Shown: positions 1-8,530 of the stretch, piece after piece
Layout: each line of letters starts with the position of its first letter
Position numbering within the stretch: the first letter of the stretch is position 1
Source: Methanobacterium sp. UBA279
GTDB lineage: Archaea > Methanobacteriota > Methanobacteria > Methanobacteriales > Methanobacteriaceae
Assembly (NCBI GenBank): GCA_002502855.1
Contig: DAQK01000018.1
Span: 1-48,399, forward strand
DNA length: 48,399 nucleotides
Reading direction: 5' to 3'
The notes under the pieces: generated by a model
Database searches by the model: none
Seen by the model: only the letters and a program-made list of their open reading frames with translations
Told to the model about the DNA's origin: nothing
Translations under genes and position numbers: made by a program

Positions 1-197
1 CTCTGTAGAAAACATATAAATTTGTACATAAGCTAGTATCAACTAAGATGATCTATAGGTGTTTTGGTCGAAGCAATATCCATTAAAGCTTATTTATGTA
101 TTTAGAGTGCTAAAACATCTTTACGGTCTTATAATCACGAATATTTCAAAGCATTAAAATTTCATCAACAACTTTTGATAATGATTTCTACAGAGCC
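1..197. repeat. possible MITE or end of an insertion sequence
   Basis: The first 11 bases of the window (ctctgtagaaa, 1-11) recur as an exact inverted copy (tttctacagag, 185-195). The right copy is followed by cc, so the full terminal repeat may be ggctctgtagaaa, with its first bases lost at the window edge. The roughly 195 bases between are AT-rich and hold no ORF of useful length. The arrangement fits a miniature inverted-repeat element or a deleted insertion sequence. An 11-bp match could also arise by chance in AT-rich DNA. No target-site duplication can be checked because the left flank is missing. Confidence 0.35.
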
Positions 198-349
198 TAT
201 TAAAATTTTTTTTTATATGATTATATGCAATTCACTTTTTTATATCCTACTTAATCATACATTATATACTTTGCAGATAAAAAAAAACTTTTTCCTTTGA
301 TATTGAAGATGTGCGATGACCATATATTATGAAGTTTATGTAATATGAA

Positions 350-684
350 ATGAAAAATTTTTAGATAATGAAAAATTAGAAAGAGAACGTATTGAATTTG
401 CCGATGGATATGAATTGTTTAATATGCTAATTAAAAAATAAAAGATTTAAAATCCGAAAATACTAATTTAGAAAAATTATGAAGAGATTTTATCACTTTA
501 ACAAGAAGCTTTAAATGAAGATATCTCCTATTATACTCTACTAAGATCCATGGATTAATAGGTGAAATATACTAGATAATACGATAATATGGATGAAAGA
601 CTTAAAAATTTTGAAATGGCACTATCCTACGATCCTAAAGTTGGTATAAAAGATAATATGATAAAATTAAAAATGAAACTTTAA
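350..684 (+). pseudogene. decayed TPR-like protein fragment
   Basis: No intact ORF exists here, but broken frames read like tetratricopeptide-repeat helices. The last stretch, about 584-684, reads DERLKNFEMALSYDPKVG and continues to a TAA stop; it resembles the second helix of a TPR followed by the usual D-P turn. Upstream pieces such as EALNEDISYYTLLRSMD lie in a shifted frame with intervening stops. Several frameshifts and nonsense changes would be needed to reunite them. This is probably the 3' end of an old TPR gene. Identification rests on pattern only. Confidence 0.35.
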
Positions 685-735
685 AATAATCCAGTATTAA
701 TAAAGTGGGATCTAATACTTTCATTCACAAGAAAC

Positions 736-1479
736 CTAAAACCCCACACCATCCAAACCTAACAGAAATTCTTCCATATATTTGTCGATGATATCCTGGG
801 ATTGGTAGATGGATGTTTCATAGATTATGGTGGGTGTTCCACTTTTTAATATGGGGATGGACACGTAATCGGGGCTGGTTGGATGCCCGTCACTTGCAGG
901 GACGAAATTCAGGATCCCCACGCCTGTTGTCTTCCTTATTATCTCTTTCCCGATTTTCGTGGATTCTTCATCATTTAAGGGAGTGACTATAGCATTATTT
1001 AATGCATACTGGTTTCTATGTCCATGGACATCTACACAGAAATTGTAATGTTTACTGGTTATATCGGGGACTGCGAATTTTTGGGCGAGTAATTGGCCGT
1101 TCATCCTGCTTTTGTCAAAATCATCCCTATCCTGGGCTACATTAACTGTATAAAGATAATAGGAGTTGTTTAATGAGTTATTATATTGCTTCAAGTATTT
1201 TATGAAGGAGTTATGTGATTTATACTCGAATGGATGGACTCCCACGATAATGGCTATTTTATTGGGGGAATCAGGATTTCCATAGGGTCCTTCAAGGGTG
1301 ACACTGCCCAGTTCATCTGTTCCTAAAGTTGTGGTTTGAAAACTGGTATTAGACTGATTGTTAGGGTTGGAATTAGAATTGTCACTAGCATTTTTACTGA
1401 AAAAGGGGTTTTGTACAATAAAAATACCGGCTATAATGAAGAGAACCACAAAAATCGTTAAGATCTTTATTTTTTTCAT
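736..1479 (-). CDS. secreted or membrane-anchored M14-type (succinylglutamate desuccinylase-like) metallohydrolase
   Basis: The 247-residue protein starts with a charged MKKIKI segment and one hydrophobic helix (about residues 5-22), a signal peptide or membrane anchor, then a low-complexity Asn/Ser linker (about 30-50). The rest resembles the M14/AstE-AspA zinc fold: a first zinc ligand pair HPFE (HxxE) after a hydrophobic strand, a second ligand His in VDVHGH, and a late Glu in IIYETS that could be the catalytic base. It is shorter than usual M14 enzymes. It is related in design to the longer protein at 16122-17606. A role outside the membrane in trimming cell-wall peptide or modified amino acids is plausible, but the substrate is unknown. 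It stands alone on the minus strand next to eroded DNA. Confidence 0.6.
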   Translation of the reverse strand: MKKIKILTIFVVLFIIAGIFIVQNPFFSKNASDNSNSNPNNQSNTSFQTTTLGTDELGSVTLEGPYGNPDSPNKIAIIVGVHPFEYKSHNSFIKYLKQYNNSLNNSYYLYTVNVAQDRDDFDKSRMNGQLLAQKFAVPDITSKHYNFCVDVHGHRNQYALNNAIVTPLNDEESTKIGKEIIRKTTGVGILNFVPASDGHPTSPDYVSIPILKSGTPTIIYETSIYQSQDIIDKYMEEFLLGLDGVGF

Positions 1480-1784
1480 GAGATCTAATCCTTGTTTGTG
1501 ATGGGGGCTACTTTTAAGCCCTGTTTTTATCTTTATAATCCCCTGATCCAGAGCACTATGTATCCTAATTTAGGAATAACGTTTGGCCTATTTTCTATAT
1601 TTAAAACTCTGTAACTTATTTGATTGGGAGATACTAATTCCGATCAATATAATAACCTTTCACCTGTATTTTACCCATTTATAATCATTTATTAATGGTA
1701 ATATAATTAAACTTTGTATATCATTGTAAATACTGGTCATTTATATTGAAGTTAATTACAGAGATAAAACTAACGGTGATTTTA

Positions 1785-2184
1785 ATGGCCGAAAAAAACC
1801 AACAAGCCTGAAACAATAAAGCAGGGAAAAAATATACAATTAAAAAGGAACAAAGCCGTAATAGAAGATGATATATTTAAATTAGAGTACGAGTTGATAT
1901 TCGTATATATAGATACCATCAACAACATACGGAAAAAGCTCTACAAGAAGTTAGAGGATGAATTTACCTTTAACTTTAAATATAAACATGATATAATCGA
2001 TTCCAGACGTCTGACCAATTTAAGTGTAGAAGTCCATAGGGCAGGTGATTACCTCTCCAGGGAGGATATCAACACCATACTGGATACCCTGGGTGAAATA
2101 TTTAAGGAAGAGGGTATAGAAGAAAATAGAAGCTCATCATCGGTTTTTCCTATTTTAGATTCATTTAATGAACGTTTCAAGTAG
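1785..2184 (+). pseudogene. frameshifted small gene of unknown function (about 132 residues if repaired)
   Basis: An ATG at 1785 preceded by a GGTGAT ribosome binding site opens the frame MAEKN and hits a stop within eight codons. Right after a run of seven A (1792-1798), the +1-shifted frame is open without interruption to 2184. Removing one A joins the two into a single protein beginning MAEKTNKPETIKQGK and running through the segment that otherwise could only start at a TTG (1894). The product is charged and probably soluble, with no recognised domain. Either this is a recent homopolymer frameshift, or a sequencing error, or expression depends on slippage. No family can be assigned. Confidence 0.55.
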
Positions 2185-2197
2185 AGTTTATCCCGAC

Positions 2198-2485
2198 TCA
2201 TTTTTTCCAGGTAGACTCTTCCAACTCCTGAGACTCCTTACTCAGTGTAAAACCGATTATAGTACGTATAGATACGATAATCACTAAAACAACGACTTCA
2301 TTAAATGTGGGGGTGATTATGGTCTTGATCAAATCCCCGGCGATGAAAAATTCCAATCCTAAGGCGATTTTCCGGGTGAAGTCGATACGGGTGTTGGCAT
2401 AGTAATTAGTTCTTTTCACCTCACCGATAATTGTATTAACGGTTGCCCTGATTCCCCCGTAGATAATTATGATGGAACCTACCAT
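2198..2485 (-). CDS. DUF1622 family small membrane protein, start uncertain
   Basis: Three hydrophobic segments and the conserved block LGLEFFIAGDLIKTI followed by a PT and the motif VSIRTIIGFTL match DUF1622, a family of small integral membrane proteins of unknown function. The first ATG (2485) lies inside the first membrane helix and has no ribosome binding site. The frame stays open 16 codons further upstream to about 2533, and a very strong GGAGGGGG (about 2539-2547) lies just before an ATA codon there. The real protein is therefore probably about 111 residues, starting at a non-standard or mutated start codon. The family is seen; any function is unknown. Confidence 0.7.
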   Translation of the reverse strand: MVGSIIIIYGGIRATVNTIIGEVKRTNYYANTRIDFTRKIALGLEFFIAGDLIKTIITPTFNEVVVLVIIVSIRTIIGFTLSKESQELEESTWKK

Positions 2486-2570
2486 TGCAAAGGATAAAGG
2501 AATACCAGTTAACAGGAATTCAGTTATTGATATTTAACTCCCCCTCCTTCTATTACAGATTTTAAGTAAT

Positions 2571-2644
2571 GCTCCGTCCGGGATTCGAACCCGAGTCCCC
2601 AGCTCGAGAGGCTGGAATGATTGGCCGGACTACACTAACGGAGC
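2571..2644 (-). tRNA. tRNA-Glu (anticodon CTC)
   Basis: Reading the minus strand, a 7-bp acceptor stem GCTCCGT/ACGGAGC closes a standard cloverleaf. The anticodon stem CCAGC/GCTGG encloses the loop CTCTCGA, giving anticodon CTC (reads GAG). The T arm has the invariant GGTTCGAATCC core. No CCA is encoded at the 3' end and there is no intron. A TATA-like CTATATG lies about 35-40 bases upstream on the minus strand. Confidence 0.97.
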
Positions 2645-2683
2645 AAAAAAAATATTTTAAAAAATTTATTCTTTACATATAGA

Positions 2684-3235
2684 TTATGGTACCTGGAAAC
2701 TATTTATAATTGTGTCGAAGTACTGCTGTTGGCTGGCAACTTCCACTCCGCCGGTGACTATGAAGTGCAGGGTGTAGACGAAGTTATCCTTTTCAAAGTA
2801 TATCAACTTTACCTGGGTCTGGTTTCCACTTCCATCTGTACCGGTGAATGTGGTCATATTAGCTTTTAATCCCGCAATATCCACTGTACCATCTGTTGCA
2901 TTGAAATCTATGTTTGTAGAATTGGTCAGGTCATTTTTAACAATTTCATAGCTTATATTTTCATATTTTGGCAGGCTATTTATCACAGCCGAACTGCCCT
3001 TGGTACCGTTCGATTCCACAGAACTTTGATCGGCCAGGTTGATGAAGTGTGTGTTTCCAATGGTTTGATCGATTAAAACCCAATCGATGGGGTAATTGAA
3101 GTTCAATCCATTAACAGAATAAGATCCTGTGGTGGACTGGTTGGTCTGGTTGCCTTGCTGGTTGGTACATCCCGAGGCAAATATAACCAGTGCCAGAAGG
3201 GTTACTATAAACATATAAAGGTAAGTTTTTCTCAT
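2684..3235 (-). CDS. PsbP-like lipoprotein
   Basis: The 183-residue product has an N-terminal hydrophobic segment ending in a lipobox-like FASGCTNQQG, so Cys 23 is the probable lipid-modified residue, followed by a Gln/Asn/Thr-rich linker. The remaining domain, from about residue 42 (NGLNFNYPIDW) to the end (FDTIINSFQVP), looks like the PsbP-like single-domain lipoproteins common in methanogens. It should be anchored on the outer face of the membrane. Specific function is unknown. It follows the tRNA gene on the same strand but is likely transcribed separately. Confidence 0.65.
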   Translation of the reverse strand: MRKTYLYMFIVTLLALVIFASGCTNQQGNQTNQSTTGSYSVNGLNFNYPIDWVLIDQTIGNTHFINLADQSSVESNGTKGSSAVINSLPKYENISYEIVKNDLTNSTNIDFNATDGTVDIAGLKANMTTFTGTDGSGNQTQVKLIYFEKDNFVYTLHFIVTGGVEVASQQQYFDTIINSFQVP

Positions 3236-3382
3236 GAAATTCCTCCTTTTTTAAAGTAAAACTTTTAATTTCGCCATATTAGTATATTATTTTGAAAATA
3301 AAACCTTTTAAACCTATTTATTAATAATTTTCACTGTAATAACCATAAAATTATATTATTTTAAAATCTAACTTCCAAGTAC

Positions 3383-4321
3383 ATGAACCACGATGAAGTT
3401 GAAGATGCCCGCCAGTTAGAAAAAGAGCTACTGGAGAGGCACAGAGGAAGGGACCTGGACGAGATCTTTAAGGGAGAAACCTGTAAAACACCACAGGGGT
3501 CCTGCTATAAAATAGAAGAAACAGAGAAGTTCAAGATCAAACGCATAGAAAGGGATAAAGCCAAAAAGGCACTCTTATGTGATCTGAAAATCCTGCATGG
3601 GATAGGAGATTATAAAGAACAGAACCTGAAAAGTAAGGGTTATGCCACCATAGAAGACCTGCTGGATCATCCAAGCCACGCCCGGAAGGCGGAGGAATTC
3701 CTGTGCAGACTCGACGAATCTCCCATGGACTGTATAATGGAATGTTTCCCGGGCAGCAGCTCCAAGCAGCTCTATTCATCTTCTTTCCGGGAAGAAAATG
3801 ACTTCCTGTTTTTTGATATAGAGACGTTGGGACTTAGAAATGAGCCTTTAATCCTCATCGGAACGGCCCGTATCACAGACGGCCACATCAAAGTCACCCA
3901 GTACCTGGCAACCGGACTAGATGATGAAAAACCGGTGATCGGCAACTTCCTGGAAGATCTGAGTAAAGAAACGGTGTTTGTATCCTTCAACGGACGCGGC
4001 TTCGACCTCCCATTCATCAGAAATAGGGCATACCACCATGGTATCGGTAAAAAATTAAGACACCACCATCTGGATCTGCTACACTTCTCCAGGCGCACCT
4101 GGGGCGGTACACTACCTAACTGCCGACTGCAGACACTGGAGAAGCATCTTTTTGACCTTTACAGGCATGAAGACGTCCCCAGCAGCCAGGTGCCTGCTTT
4201 CTACAGGACATACATGAAGACGGGTAACATAGGGCCTTTAGTTCCCATAGTAGAGCACAACAAAATAGACGTTATCACCCTGGCCAGGATATTGTCTAAA
4301 TTACAGGAAGATATGGTTTGA
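3383..4321 (+). CDS. YprB-type RNase H-like 3'-5' exonuclease
   Basis: Residues from about 138 onward show a DEDD-type exonuclease core: FFDIETLG (first Asp and Glu), then FVSFNGRGFDLPF with the second Asp, HLDLLHFSRR, and HNKIDVITLARIL carrying the last acidic residue. This is the YprB/RNase_H_2 family, predicted to degrade nucleic acid from the 3' end with two metal ions. The N-terminal third (helical, with an HhH-like LHGIGDYKEQNLKSKGYATIEDLLDH region whose core is LHGIGDYK) may help bind DNA. The ATG has no ribosome binding site and a TATA-like ttatatta lies about 30 bases upstream, so the message is probably leaderless. Substrate and pathway are not known. Confidence 0.75.
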   Translation: MNHDEVEDARQLEKELLERHRGRDLDEIFKGETCKTPQGSCYKIEETEKFKIKRIERDKAKKALLCDLKILHGIGDYKEQNLKSKGYATIEDLLDHPSHARKAEEFLCRLDESPMDCIMECFPGSSSKQLYSSSFREENDFLFFDIETLGLRNEPLILIGTARITDGHIKVTQYLATGLDDEKPVIGNFLEDLSKETVFVSFNGRGFDLPFIRNRAYHHGIGKKLRHHHLDLLHFSRRTWGGTLPNCRLQTLEKHLFDLYRHEDVPSSQVPAFYRTYMKTGNIGPLVPIVEHNKIDVITLARILSKLQEDMV

Positions 4322-4470
4322 TCACCGATTTATCAGAAAATTAAAATTCCATACAAGACATAAGTATGGATCGATCACTCTCCTCTTTTACTAGTTTTTG
4401 GATGATACCCATGTCCTGGAAAAAAATTTTGCAAAAAAACCCATCAGTCATCTTTTAAAGATAAGTAAGG

Positions 4471-5828
4471 GTGAAAAAAAGCCTTAAAAAGGTGTTAGGA
4501 ACACCTGCACTGCTTTTAATGGGTGTTATTATAGGGGCGGGTATATTCATACTAACCAGGGTTGCTTCTGCCAATTATTCAGGGCCTGCCCTGGTTGTTT
4601 CATTTTGCAATTGCCGGGACGGTCTGCCTATTTACAGCCCTCTGTTATGCGGAGTTTGCATCCCTGGTGCCGGTGGCAGGCAGTGCCTACGCCTACAGTT
4701 ACGTTACTCTGGGGGAGTTACTGGCATGGATCATAGGATGGGACCTTATACTGTAATATCTGGTTATAGTGGCTGCAATAGCAGTGGGGTGGTCGGGTTA
4801 CATCGTGAGTTTACTAACCACCCTGGGTTTGAACTTGCCTGCACAGTTCATCAATCCTCCTGGAGTAAAGGGGGGGGGTTATTAACTTACCAGCGGTTAT
4901 AATCGTCGGATTTTTATCGTTGCTATTGATAAAGGGTATCAGAGAAAGCTCCCCGCTTTAACACGGTTATAGTGATGATTAAACTCGCGGTTATCCTCAT
5001 CTTCATAAGTATAGGGGTAAACTATATCAACCCGGCAAATTACCATCCATTCCTACTTTATGGCTGGACCGGTGTGTTTCAGGGTGGCCATAATATTTTT
5101 CGCCTACATAGGATTTGATGCCGTAACCACCGCTGCTGAGGAAGTTAAAAATCCAAGCAGAACATTTCCCATCGCCATAATGGTTATAAGCATCATCCTC
5201 TATATTTCAGTGACCCTTATCTTAAATGGGATGGTCCCTTACTATCTTTTCAATGAAACGGCAGTCCCAGTGGCATTTGCACTCCAAAGGGTGGGGATAG
5301 AATGGGCGGATATATTGATATCAGTAGGAGCTTTAGCTGGAATTACCTCAGTCCTCCTGGTGGGTTACTTCGGACAGACCAGGGTATTTTTTTGTCATGT
5401 CCCGGGATGGCTTACTCCCCCCTTTCTTTTCAAAGCTTCATAAAAACTTCAAAACCCCCATAAATAGTATAATCATTGTGGGAGTAGTTGCCATGGTAAT
5501 AGCAGCTTTCTTTCCCATAACGGATATAGCGGAACTGGTTAATATCGGAACACTGGCTGCTTTCATCATTGTGTCTGCCTCGGTAATCCTTTTAAGAAGG
5601 GCAGAGGCCTGATCTGGAACGTCCCTTCAAAACCCCCATTGGTACCCCTGGTACCTATCCTGTCCATAATCTTCTGCCCTGTTCCTGGTGGCGGAGCTTC
5701 CCACCATCACCCACCTGAGATTCGTGGCCTGGCTGGCCATTGGATTGGTTATCTACTACTTTTATGGGAGGAAGAAGAGCCATCTCAATGTGGAGGGTGT
5801 GCCATCAGAAATTATTGAAGATGATTGA
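4471..5828 (+). pseudogene. amino-acid permease of the APC superfamily, multiply frameshifted
   Basis: Starting at GTG 4471, conceptual translation across shifting frames gives a nearly complete APC transporter: GVIIGAGIFILTR (helix 1 with the substrate-binding GAGIF), CYAEFASLVPVAGSAYAY, FFAYIGFDAVTTAAEEVKNP (helix 6 signature), and a C-terminal part ending near 5828. Lesions include an extra T near 4605, a GAA-to-TAA nonsense change at 4754 in WDLIL(E)Y, an extra G in a nine-G run at 4870-4878, an extra C near 4950, a missing base near 5085, an extra T in the run near 5390, and further shifts after about 5600. The longest open piece is about 127 residues. It cannot make a functional transporter. 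Confidence 0.85.
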
Positions 5829-5933
5829 ACCTTTGAGATGGTAGGAGGTTGACCAGCTTGGAAAAATTTACCAAAAACTCTCGGAAATTATTTATTTCTT
5901 AAAAAACAACAAATAGACTGAGGAGGACAATAA

Positions 5934-6425
5934 ATGTCAGATGATGAGCAAAATAAAGAATTTAAAAGGGCGAGCTTCGCCGCAGGATGCTTTTGGGGAG
6001 TAGAAGAAGCATTCAGATGCCTCAATGGCGTTGTATCCACCATGGTTGGGTATATGGGTGGTGACTTTGAAAAGCCCACCTATGAGGATGTCTGCACCGG
6101 AAAAACGGGCCATGCAGAGACTGTGGAGATAGTCTACGATCCTTCCCTGATATCCTATAACGAGCTTTTAGCTGTTTTCTGGAACAACCACGACCCCACC
6201 ACACCCAACCGGCAGGGTCCTGATGTGGGGAGTCAATACCGGTCTTTGATCTTTTACTATGATGATGAACAGAAGGAATTGGCCCTGAAATCAAAGGAAA
6301 AAGTGCAAAAACGACTCAACAGGGAGATCGTTACTGAGATTGTACCGGCCATCACTTTTTACCAGGCGGAGGATTACCATCAGCAGTACCTGGCAAAGCG
6401 GGGCCAGAAAACCTGCAGATTCTAA
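5934..6425 (+). CDS. msrA: peptide methionine-S-sulfoxide reductase MsrA
   Basis: The 163-residue protein has the MsrA signature AAGCFWGVEEAF with the catalytic cysteine (about residue 19), followed by TMVGYMGG, HAETVEI, and DVGSQYRS, all MsrA motifs. It reduces the S epimer of methionine sulfoxide in proteins, with electrons from thioredoxin. A C-terminal Cys (KTCRF) could act as the resolving cysteine. A strong GAGGAGG site lies 8-9 bases before ATG 5934. The following thioesterase gene starts 15 bases after its stop, so the two are likely co-transcribed. Confidence 0.95.
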   Translation: MSDDEQNKEFKRASFAAGCFWGVEEAFRCLNGVVSTMVGYMGGDFEKPTYEDVCTGKTGHAETVEIVYDPSLISYNELLAVFWNNHDPTTPNRQGPDVGSQYRSLIFYYDDEQKELALKSKEKVQKRLNREIVTEIVPAITFYQAEDYHQQYLAKRGQKTCRF

Positions 6426-6440
6426 AAAAGGGTGATTTGA

Positions 6441-6845
6441 TTGGTTGATATTCAGGAATTCTTTAAGAGGGATAGGTTCGCAGAGCACTGCGGTATTAAA
6501 CTGGTTGAAGTTTCACCAGGAAGTGCCCGGGCGGAAATGGAAATTAAAGAAGAGCATTTAAATGGTTTAAACACAGTCCACGGTGGTGCCATATTTACCC
6601 TGGCCGATCTCACCTTTGGAGCGGCTGCAAACTCTTACGGCGCAGCCACGGTGGCTATCAATGTCAGTATAACTTATATGGTCGCTATAACTAGGGGAAA
6701 AATCACGGCTGTGGCCCGGGAAATATCAAGGAACCCCAAGCTTTCCACCTATACCATCGATATTTTTAATGAGGAGGGTGAAGTGGCTGCGGTATTCCAG
6801 GGACTGGCCTACCAGAAAAAGCAAAGTCTTGATGAGTTGATTTAA
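6441..6845 (+). CDS. PaaI-like hotdog-fold thioesterase
   Basis: The 134-residue product has the hotdog-fold core LNTVHGGAIFTLADLTFG, in which HGG and the following acidic residue are typical of the PaaI/acyl-CoA thioesterase family. It probably hydrolyses an acyl- or aryl-CoA thioester; the substrate is not known. The start is TTG 6441, supported by GGTGAT at 6431-6436; no ATG lies in a better position. It lies directly downstream of msrA. Confidence 0.82.
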   Translation: MVDIQEFFKRDRFAEHCGIKLVEVSPGSARAEMEIKEEHLNGLNTVHGGAIFTLADLTFGAAANSYGAATVAINVSITYMVAITRGKITAVAREISRNPKLSTYTIDIFNEEGEVAAVFQGLAYQKKQSLDELI

Positions 6846-6914
6846 AGCCATTTTCAATTGTTTTAATACAGTTTAATTTACTTTTTTTAAAAAAGATGTA
6901 AAGGGAGGGTTACT

Positions 6915-7154
6915 TTATAGCCCTGCTCTTTCTACAATTACGTCTGCTACTTCTTTAGCTGATTTAAATGGGAAATCATCAGCTGTTAGGACCTGACCGG
7001 CGTCTCCAGCTTTTAACTTAACATCTCCAGCTTGGCAGGTGGTTTCTGCTCCATCTGGGAAGGATGCTAATAGTTTTTCTGGTGTTTCAATTGGGAAAGT
7101 TGCCCCGGCCAGTGCTCCGACGATCTGTGCGTGTATTTCTTCTTTTACTCCCAT
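6915..7154 (-). CDS. MTH865-family protein
   Basis: The 79-residue sequence (start MGVKEEIHAQIVGALAGATF, end ADVIVERAGL) matches the MTH865 family, a small all-helical fold known from a methanogen structure and almost confined to methanogenic archaea. Function is not established. An AGGAGATG site precedes the ATG and a TATA-like TTTAATATATAT lies about 55-65 bases upstream on the minus strand. It is divergent from the regulator gene at 7318, and a palindrome sits between them. A T7/A6 segment near 6880-6893 may terminate transcription from both sides. Confidence 0.85.
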   Translation of the reverse strand: MGVKEEIHAQIVGALAGATFPIETPEKLLASFPDGAETTCQAGDVKLKAGDAGQVLTADDFPFKSAKEVADVIVERAGL

Positions 7155-7230
7155 CTTTATTCATCTCCTAAAGGTTTTTTACAATTATTACATGTGTTGA
7201 ATAGAAATATATATTAAACCGTCACTAGAA

Positions 7231-7243
7231 TGTACAAGGTACA
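7231..7243. promoter_or_regulatory. palindromic operator candidate
   Basis: TGTAC-AAG-GTACA is a perfect 5-bp inverted repeat with a 3-base spacer. It lies between the promoters of the divergent MTH865 gene and the winged-helix regulator at 7318, just upstream of the MTH865 TATA element. This position suits an autoregulatory site for the adjacent regulator. The assignment is inference. Confidence 0.4.
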
Positions 7244-7317
7244 GTTTAATACACTTGTATAACTTTTTAAGTTAAGAAAGAAACCTTTAATAACACCTAA
7301 ACATATAACAGAATACT

Positions 7318-8070
7318 ATGGAAAATGTAAACAAGCTGGATACAAGAGAGATCTACGACACCAGAGCAAAACTCGAAGCCATCCACCAGGATATCAAACG
7401 ATTAATCGAAAAATCGAACCAGGAGTACCTGGATATCATGTTAAATAACATGAAGGAGGATATCATCGATTCCATCACCACTTACATCACCGACGATATC
7501 CAGGGAACCCTGGAGAGAAACATGGTGGACCCCTGTAATATGCGGGAAACCTGCAAATCCAGGTTTAGCAAATTCTTAGAAGATAACGCTGAACTAATAA
7601 AGGAGACAAACGTAACCAAAGAAACTATAGAAAAAAAGAAGCAGGAACTAAACGATATAAAGGAAACAGCCCCCTATGACAAATGTGAAGCCTGTTTTTC
7701 CGAGGTAAAATCACTCTTCGACAAGCAACTGAACCTGATTGGCTCCATGGAGATCTATAACGACGATAACCCGGAAAATAAAATGAAAATAGCATCCATA
7801 CCCGAGGAAACCATGGTTAAAACTGTCTTAGAACCCATTTCTAATAAACAAAGGTTACAAATCCTGAAATCCATGGCCTCAGAGACCAAGACCTTCACCG
7901 CCCTATCCGAGCTAACCGGACTCCGCGGAGGGAACCTGCTCTTCCACATCCAGAAACTAATGGAAAACAGCCTCATCATCCAGAGACATGAACGAGGAGA
8001 CTACATGATAACCAAGAAAGGCTACAACCTGCTGGTGATGCTCTACAACTTCAAAAAATACCTGGACTAA
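7318..8070 (+). CDS. winged-helix (ArsR-like) transcriptional regulator with long helical N-terminus
   Basis: The first 160 residues are charged and helical, probably coiled coil, with paired cysteines (CNMRETC near 73-79 and KCEACF near 121-126) that could bind a metal or sense redox state. The C-terminal part from about residue 175 (NKQRLQILKSMASETKTFTA through LTGLRGGNLLFHIQKLMENS and the wing RHERGDYMITKKGYNLL) is a clear winged-helix domain. It should bind DNA as a dimer. No ribosome binding site precedes the ATG and a TATA-like ctttaataa lies about 25-30 bases upstream, so the transcript is likely leaderless. The last codons FKKYLD-stop are repeated after the gene (see 8050-8135). The regulated genes are unknown. 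Confidence 0.75.
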   Translation: MENVNKLDTREIYDTRAKLEAIHQDIKRLIEKSNQEYLDIMLNNMKEDIIDSITTYITDDIQGTLERNMVDPCNMRETCKSRFSKFLEDNAELIKETNVTKETIEKKKQELNDIKETAPYDKCEACFSEVKSLFDKQLNLIGSMEIYNDDNPENKMKIASIPEETMVKTVLEPISNKQRLQILKSMASETKTFTALSELTGLRGGNLLFHIQKLMENSLIIQRHERGDYMITKKGYNLLVMLYNFKKYLD

Positions 8071-8135
8071 TTTCAAAAGACATCTAGACTAAAATTCAAA
8101 AGATATCTGGATTAAATTCAAAAAAACACCTGGAC
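8050..8135 (+). repeat. four tandem copies of a gene tail including its stop codon
   Basis: The end of the regulator gene (8050-8070) encodes FKKYLD-stop. Imperfect copies follow at 8072-8092 (FKRHLD-stop), 8095-8115 (FKRYLD-stop) and 8117-8135 (FKK..LD, one extra base). Units are 21 nt with short spacers of 1-2 nt, so reading frame is not kept between units although each unit's own codons are. All changes between the first three units keep the stop and most residues. Confidence 0.85.
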
Positions 8136-8151
8136 AATACAGTAGATTCAC

Positions 8152-8511
8152 ATGGAAATCGAAGAAAAAGATCTACAGGAGTTACAGGAAAAGCTCATAC
8201 TCCTCTACAAATTCGTTTCACAGGAGAAGTTATACGAGAAATTCTTTTTTGAAGACTCTAACCTTGTAAGGCCATATAAATATAAAAACAAGTTAATAGA
8301 AGAACTTGTCGATATGGACGATTCTGTGGAGTTTCTTAAAACATGTATCATGGAAGTTGAAGAACTTAAAGGGACCAAAAGGGATGAAGAAATATCTTTC
8401 ATCGATATCCTGGAAGAACAGGATACAGAAGTCCTGTTTCGTAAATATGGATTGGAACACCTGGAGGATGTGCAGGATCTGGACTTAAGTGCATTACTCG
8501 AATACTTTTAG
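8152..8511 (+). CDS. hypothetical acidic helical protein
   Basis: The 119-residue product is highly charged (Glu/Asp/Lys) and predicted mostly helical, without membrane segments or cysteine motifs. No family is recognised. The ATG lies 81 bases after the regulator gene and follows the repeated tail segment, without a clear ribosome binding site. It ends 19 bases before the convergent gene at 8531. It may be co-transcribed with the regulator, but no function can be inferred. Confidence 0.55.
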   Translation: MEIEEKDLQELQEKLILLYKFVSQEKLYEKFFFEDSNLVRPYKYKNKLIEELVDMDDSVEFLKTCIMEVEELKGTKRDEEISFIDILEEQDTEVLFRKYGLEHLEDVQDLDLSALLEYF

Positions 8512-8530
8512 ATGCGGCTGTTGTGTCCTT

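Noticed and set aside
4562..5612. Separate small membrane-protein genes
   Set aside because: The open pieces align in order as parts of one APC permease and lack their own start signals.
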